64,000 bases of DNA from Rhizobium sp. BK251 (GTDB lineage Bacteria; Pseudomonadota; Alphaproteobacteria; Rhizobiales; Rhizobiaceae), in NCBI RefSeq assembly GCF_004345245.1, contig NZ_SLUQ01000009.1:372001-436000 (forward strand), written 5' to 3'. The notes below the pieces were generated by a model, which was not told the origin of the DNA, made no database searches, and was given only the letters and a program-made list of their open reading frames with translations. How positions within the stretch are numbered: the first letter of the stretch is position 1; the number at the start of each line of letters is the position of its first letter. The position numbers and the translations under genes were made by a program. Positions 60,501 to 64,000 of the stretch are shown in pieces.

Positions 60501-63115
60501 GTCTTCACGATATCGTCCAAAAGAGCACTCGGTGGCGTTTCATGGACGAACTCCATCCTGAGGTTCATCAGTTTGATGTCGTCTTCGAGCGCGCCATCCG
60601 TCACCGCAGCATCGACGATCGTCTCGCAAAATGTCTCACCGGTTCGCATCTCGGGACGTAAACGAACGCCCAGCGCGCGGGATGCCAAGGCGACTGCTAG
60701 ATAAAGATCCTCGAGACTAGCAGTCTGTTGCAGCGCCGGTGATTGTTGAAGCTTTCCGAATCCCCAGACGATGAGAGAGCGAAGCGCATCGCGGACGGAA
60801 TACATTTGAAGGTTCGGAGCCAACCGCGCAGCGACCTGGCGTGAATCCGAGAAGACGAGAACCTTGCGCCCGCGAAGCGGTGCAAAGGACGACGCAGGTT
60901 GCGGTCCCGGTGGCTGAACCTGTATCTGCCGGGACACGAGCGCCTGGAACGGCTGATCACCTTTGGTCTGATGGTCTTGAATGGATGTTCTGCCGAAACT
61001 CGCCTGTTCACCGCACACGGCGCAAGGGGTAAATTGTCCTCTGACCTCAAGTCGCGCATCTGAATTACCGTCGTCGTCCACCGCCGGCGTCACGCGATCG
61101 GCGCGGATATACACGCTACGCATCCTCGATCCGACCAGTTCAGGATTAATTTGGCCGGTAAGAAGGTCGTAATCGGCGATCTCTGCCGCCCCTTCTTGCC
61201 TTGGCTCCTCCAACAAAAGGTCGAGATCGAGGAGTTCGCGGGTTTCACCCCCATGCATCTTCAAGCGGCGTCCCGGTTCTGACCACAGCATCCTTGGGCT
61301 ATCGACGTCGTTGGTGTGGGCACGAGCGTGAGCGGCGCCGCAGTTTCGGCACGTGAAGAACTGCAAAACCCGCGCTCCGCATCCGCATTGCTCGCGGGGT
61401 TGTCCAAACATCTTGCCGCAAATTCCGGAGCGCTCCGCTTCAACAACCTCACTGCATTCGGCATCCATGCACACCCAGAGGCCTGGTAATCCACGATAGA
61501 AATTGTGCACCCGACAGGGAAGCAGCCCTGCTGCCTCGGGAGCTTCTCGCGCGACACTTCCGAGAGCCAACAAGGACGTAAGCGCACTGTCGGCATCACC
61601 TTCGTTTTCCGGAAAGAGCACTCGGCTAAGTTCTGCGAGGGGCTGTGCGGCCTGCATTGTCGCGTTGATGAGCAGTCCGATCGGCTTGAACTCATCCAGA
61701 GCATCGAAAAGGTCCCTCTCGACGTCTCCGCTCGGTTTGATTTTCCGGTAAGAAAGGAAGGGAGAGATCGCCGCTTGTCGGTCAGAAGGTGCTGCTGCGT
61801 AAAATTTTCCGAGATCGAGCGAGGCCAGCAATCTTCCTTCATCGACACTGGCGGACGCGGCATTCTTTTTCAGCTTCAGTTGGCCGGTCACGATCTCGAA
61901 GCTTTGGGCAGAAACGCCGGCGAGTGCTGCGCCAAAGTTCGCCGCTTCTGTCTGATTGTTGAAGCTTGCCGTCGCGCAAATGATCTGAAATCGCTCCGGC
62001 GGGATCCCGAGCCGATCACGAAGTCTCCTCAACAAGAGGCCCACTTCGGCGCCGGCGGCACCACGGTAAAGGTGGGCTTCGTCGAGCACGACGGTTATCT
62101 TTTCTTCCGGGTTTGCCGCAAGCCATGCTTTCGTGTCGTCGAAAATCGACCGTTCGATCGGCCGCATCAGCATGTATTCGAGCATCGAATAGTTGGTTAC
62201 CAGCAGGTCGGGGCAAGCAGCCTGCACTTCGTGACGCGTGATCATTTCGGAGTCGCCCTGGAGCGTGACGGCACGCAGAAACTCCTCGGTTTTCCGGTCG
62301 AACCAATGGCTACCCTTGTTGCCGAACCATGCTGCCAGATCCGGCTTCGCGGGCCATTTCCCGCGCTTCTTCAATTGCGCCTTTAATGTCAGCGCCTGGT
62401 CGTGATTTTCAGCATCTGGATCCGCTGCCTGCCGTTCAATCTCGACGAAGAACTCTTCGAAGGAAGCCAATTTCTGGGGATCCTTCTTTCGGCTGCGCAC
62501 ACCTGCGTATGGCGTGCGGCTCGTATAGCGCGCGAACGTTGCCGGGCGACCCGCCCACTTCAGAAACAGATCACATAGGCGCGGATCGCCGAAAATTGCC
62601 CTCATACGACCCAATTGGTCGTTGACCAGTGCGTTCATGGGATAAAGAAGCAATGCCCTCATCGCTCGATTGCCCTCAAAAGAGGCGGGCCGGCTTTCGG
62701 CTTCCCTTGCGAGCTTCCCCAAGATCGGCATAAGGAACGATTCCGTCTTACCGGAACCCGTGCCAGTCATGATCATCAGATTTTTACCGGCGATCAATGC
62801 GTGCTCGATCGCATCGACTTGGTGTGTATAGGCTGGATTGTACAGCAGTCTTGCCAATCCATCCTTGGGGCCGGATAGCGCCTCGTAGACGGAGAGCGCT
62901 GCGGCGGGCAAGCCGCTGATGTCTTGAAATTGCTTGCCAGTTTCGTAGCGGGGCGTCGATTCAAGGTAGGGTATCTGATGAGTAACGCCGACGCGGTCCA
63001 ACAATGCTTGGCGCTGAGCGATCAGCTTTGCATCACCGATATGATAGGTTGCTTCGATATAATCTTTGAGTGATGAGTGAAGAGATTCGATCGTTTCTTG
63101 AATTGTCTTGGACAT
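57563..63115 (-). CDS. druE: DruE-like superfamily 2 helicase with DUF1998 domain
   Basis: A giant 1850-residue helicase. Walker A TGTGSGKT is at 117-124, DEAH at 345-348 (VVLDEAHLYRG), and the motif VI region RAGRAGRRGN later. Around residue 540-600 is a cysteine-rich zinc-like segment (SGICGKMFGQPREQCGCGARVLQFFTCRNCG). Near the C-terminus are LYDTLPGGAGFA and four cysteines (CPDNCDASCYRCL), the DUF1998/MZB mark. Length and architecture fit DruE of Druantia; DISARM DrmA/DrmB are split proteins, so they fit less well. The ATG at 63115 lies 10 bp beyond the stop of the next upstream gene. Confidence 0.82.
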   Translation of the reverse strand: MSKTIQETIESLHSSLKDYIEATYHIGDAKLIAQRQALLDRVGVTHQIPYLESTPRYETGKQFQDISGLPAAALSVYEALSGPKDGLARLLYNPAYTHQVDAIEHALIAGKNLMIMTGTGSGKTESFLMPILGKLAREAESRPASFEGNRAMRALLLYPMNALVNDQLGRMRAIFGDPRLCDLFLKWAGRPATFARYTSRTPYAGVRSRKKDPQKLASFEEFFVEIERQAADPDAENHDQALTLKAQLKKRGKWPAKPDLAAWFGNKGSHWFDRKTEEFLRAVTLQGDSEMITRHEVQAACPDLLVTNYSMLEYMLMRPIERSIFDDTKAWLAANPEEKITVVLDEAHLYRGAAGAEVGLLLRRLRDRLGIPPERFQIICATASFNNQTEAANFGAALAGVSAQSFEIVTGQLKLKKNAASASVDEGRLLASLDLGKFYAAAPSDRQAAISPFLSYRKIKPSGDVERDLFDALDEFKPIGLLINATMQAAQPLAELSRVLFPENEGDADSALTSLLALGSVAREAPEAAGLLPCRVHNFYRGLPGLWVCMDAECSEVVEAERSGICGKMFGQPREQCGCGARVLQFFTCRNCGAAHARAHTNDVDSPRMLWSEPGRRLKMHGGETRELLDLDLLLEEPRQEGAAEIADYDLLTGQINPELVGSRMRSVYIRADRVTPAVDDDGNSDARLEVRGQFTPCAVCGEQASFGRTSIQDHQTKGDQPFQALVSRQIQVQPPGPQPASSFAPLRGRKVLVFSDSRQVAARLAPNLQMYSVRDALRSLIVWGFGKLQQSPALQQTASLEDLYLAVALASRALGVRLRPEMRTGETFCETIVDAAVTDGALEDDIKLMNLRMEFVHETPPSALLDDIVKTVRDKHLGLEALALASIRETANRRKDIIALPKIPGIAETDEEKIALVRAWLRCWKADGFWLNLMPIGWYNRKGRGTSLRSRKSSFKAMKRLISDKSAYKIFEKSWESKLLSVFTQDMEAGYRRLAGKNLALELEGAWVRCEACRSVHRPVPRIPQCLDCGSTAVHTLDPENDPVFVARKGYYRSPVAAVLSDASVAPMALIAAEHTAQLNAPQSEDVFSKAEENELLFQDVELTWIDRPKKVTAIDVLSSTTTMEVGIDIGALSGVALRNMPPGRANYQQRAGRAGRRGNAVATVVAFGSADSHDEHYFSDPAAMIAGPVVDPKLTLNNADIVRRHIRAFVIQCYLQDRIAAFDPQANPDLFSVLGSVHAFQSGAGALNRVDFGNWIGANIEMLRARASSWIPAELSPGDKKTLLETLMEDCLHEIDNALAISTPTSLNPVDEDDADDDRVEVPLEEGEEIPPQLAPDGKLLDRLLYKGVLPRYAFPTDVATFSVFDQERSKSYRPMMKFAPSQGLPVALSQYAPGKQVWISGKCYTSGAIYSPMQQDRFDAWANRRLFMECSECSFAETQPLDSGLKPGSRLDCRACGSEECFGPAHFWLRPPGFAHPVDQEEVTSPDDMPETAYATRAKLTMSTPGDDERWRLVSERIRVMPDRSHLLVSNTGPKREGYDYCVLCGRIESNVEATGMLLNPHLKPYPDEKEPMCNGARVTRHLILGTDFITDIALFSLRVAAPLKVRPARFETDVALRTVSEALAKAACGMLEIEPGELMAEYRPALTPGGRSGLEAEVFLYDTLPGGAGFATQLTDRGAEVFERALILMKNCPDNCDASCYRCLRSFKNKFEHALLDRHVGAELLEYLVNGVVAPFNPDRIRRSTTVLHDDLQRKSDDFDFKLYHPIDVAGHGQIEIPILATAKDGRQFAIALSGALTDGHAAEPALAGLQLDPDAVQVEVVNELLVRGNLSDATRRVMAKIEDLS

Positions 63116-63125
63116 GGGTCACCGG

Positions 63126-64000
63126 TCACGAAGTTTCGCGTAGCAAAAAAAGGTAGTCGCCGAGAAATCGTTCGACCGCCGGCAACTGGGTGAGCGGGAC
63201 GTCGAACGAAAGCAGGCAAGATCGGGGTGCGACCTGACTGCCTGTGAAGTAAAGAGACCGCCTTGCCCAATCTGGTAGCGGCATGAAGAAATCAATGTGA
63301 CCAGCTTCGGGCGCGCTGGTGCAGCGATAGGTCTGGTTCTCGCCACGAATTGCTTTCTGTGCAAGCAACAGACGCCATGCCACGTCGCATCCGCGCCATC
63401 GTTCACCGAAATCCGGAAACTCAAGCAGCCTTTCGACTCGACCATCGGCAACATCTGCGTATCCCCAACGGTCTGCGCCGTAGCCTTGCGCCCGCCGAAT
63501 GATAAATTTCCCAGTCTGCCGGTCCGCTTTTTCCCAACTGGTACGATAGCTGCGATGCCCTTTCACAGTATTGAAGATGCGCACATCTTCGAGCAGACCG
63601 GGCTTGCCCTGTGAGGCGAGCCGATTGTCTGCGCGTGCGATCAGTTCATTTGCGGTCATGGCCTTCGGATGCCGAAGCCAAGCTTCGCTGGATATTTCGC
63701 GAAGGCCTAACTCGGATAAGAGTGACCTAAGATCTTCTCCTTCATGAGGAAATATTCGGCGTGAAACGCCTCGCATCGTAACGCGGTCACGTACAGATGC
63801 CGGCAAGGGCGTTTGCTCGTCGGCCGAAAGGCCAACAATATGTGCCACCGCTCCCAGATGAATGACAAAACCTGGCGGCGCTGCAAAAAGCCACGTGCCT
63901 TTTATTTTCTCGTCTATCGCCACGACATCGGAAAGCTCGAGGAGGTCGCCTACCGCGACGAGATCATCGATGACCCGTTCCAACTGCTCGGCCAGCGCGT
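63126..64000 (-). CDS. Unknown protein upstream of the DruE-like gene (5' part beyond window)
   Basis: At least 291 C-terminal residues are visible; the open frame continues past the window (ALAEQLERVIDDLVAVGDLLELSDVVA), so the true start is outside. Blocks include HLGAVAHIVGLSADEQTPLPASVRDR, LASQGKPGLLEDVRIFNTVKGHRSYRTSWEK and HIDFFMPLPDWARRSLYFTGS. No domain is recognised. Placement 10 bp upstream of the helicase suggests an accessory subunit, as in the extra genes of Druantia loci. Confidence 0.7.
   Translation of the reverse strand, partial: ALAEQLERVIDDLVAVGDLLELSDVVAIDEKIKGTWLFAAPPGFVIHLGAVAHIVGLSADEQTPLPASVRDRVTMRGVSRRIFPHEGEDLRSLLSELGLREISSEAWLRHPKAMTANELIARADNRLASQGKPGLLEDVRIFNTVKGHRSYRTSWEKADRQTGKFIIRRAQGYGADRWGYADVADGRVERLLEFPDFGERWRGCDVAWRLLLAQKAIRGENQTYRCTSAPEAGHIDFFMPLPDWARRSLYFTGSQVAPRSCLLSFDVPLTQLPAVERFLGDYLFLLRETS

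Noticed and set aside
57563..63115. DISARM (DrmA/DrmB) assignment for the giant helicase
   Set aside because: DISARM separates the helicase (DrmA) and DUF1998 (DrmB) proteins and carries a methyltransferase; here both are in one 1850-residue chain and a DUF4338 gene is nearby, as in Druantia.
1..64000. CRISPR arrays, tRNA or rRNA genes, complete insertion sequences
   Set aside because: No regularly spaced direct repeats, no cloverleaf with a CCA-type acceptor, and no intact transposase gene were recognised.

Overview
The window reads as part of a large repABC replicon (megaplasmid or chromid) of a Rhizobiaceae-type alphaproteobacterium. Three things point there: a complete repA-repB-repC locus with parS palindromes and an antisense RNA gene, an oxygen-dependent cobFGHIJKLM cobalamin cluster, and rhizobial accessory genes (rhizopine-type mocDEF, DUF1403-scpB, a plant-responsive LuxR solo). 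The left three quarters are uniformly GC-rich and densely packed. From about 47.3 kb onward the DNA looks less GC-rich and carries defence-type genes.

Layout. (1) 1-6.4 kb: histidine utilisation, with hutF (cut by the window edge) divergent from hutI-hutH-hutU, then a small cupin. (2) 6.4-14.2 kb: an RpoE-ChrR (singlet-oxygen type) ECF sigma locus. It has two CFA-type lipid methyltransferases, DUF1295, an FAD amine-oxidase family protein, DUF1365, DUF2147 and DUF2177. Four sites TGATCC-N18-TA-containing -10 lie in two divergent pairs and make this a compact regulon. (3) 14.2-22.1 kb: a LuxR solo of the plant-compound-responsive type, flanked by two proline-iminopeptidase-family hydrolases and followed by a Dpp-type peptide ABC transporter. 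A 16-bp near-identical box sits on each side of the regulator. (4) 22.3-25.2 kb: a xylitol-dehydrogenase-like enzyme, a GlxA-type regulator and a divergent short-chain dehydrogenase. (5) 25.2-31.6 kb: a rhizopine-type mocD-mocE-mocF operon with a PanB-like and an FMN-reductase gene, divergent from a LacI regulator and an inosose-isomerase-like TIM barrel. The heptamer TCTATCA/TGATAGA marks the likely LacI operators. (6) 31.8-40.1 kb: hupE and nikR metal genes next to cobM, L, K, J, I, H, G and F. (7) 40.2-43.9 kb: repABC. (8) 44-47.5 kb: a GGDEF-EAL protein and a decayed DUF1403-scpB pair, both frameshifted. (9) 47.8-64 kb: a defence island. It holds a GAF/FAD-oxidoreductase pair, a PD-(D/E)xK protein, a GHKL ATPase, a DUF4338 (DruA-like) protein, a nuclease-SF1 helicase fusion, an 1850-residue DruE-like DUF1998 helicase and a partial unknown gene.

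The best candidate for an undescribed system is the last region. It looks like a Druantia-type core (DruA-like plus DruE-like) combined with a GHKL ATPase, a PD-(D/E)xK protein and a NERD-like UvrD helicase, with the two halves convergent and sharing overlapping stop codons. The plant-signal LuxR/pip-box locus and the mapped RpoE regulon are the best-supported regulatory findings.
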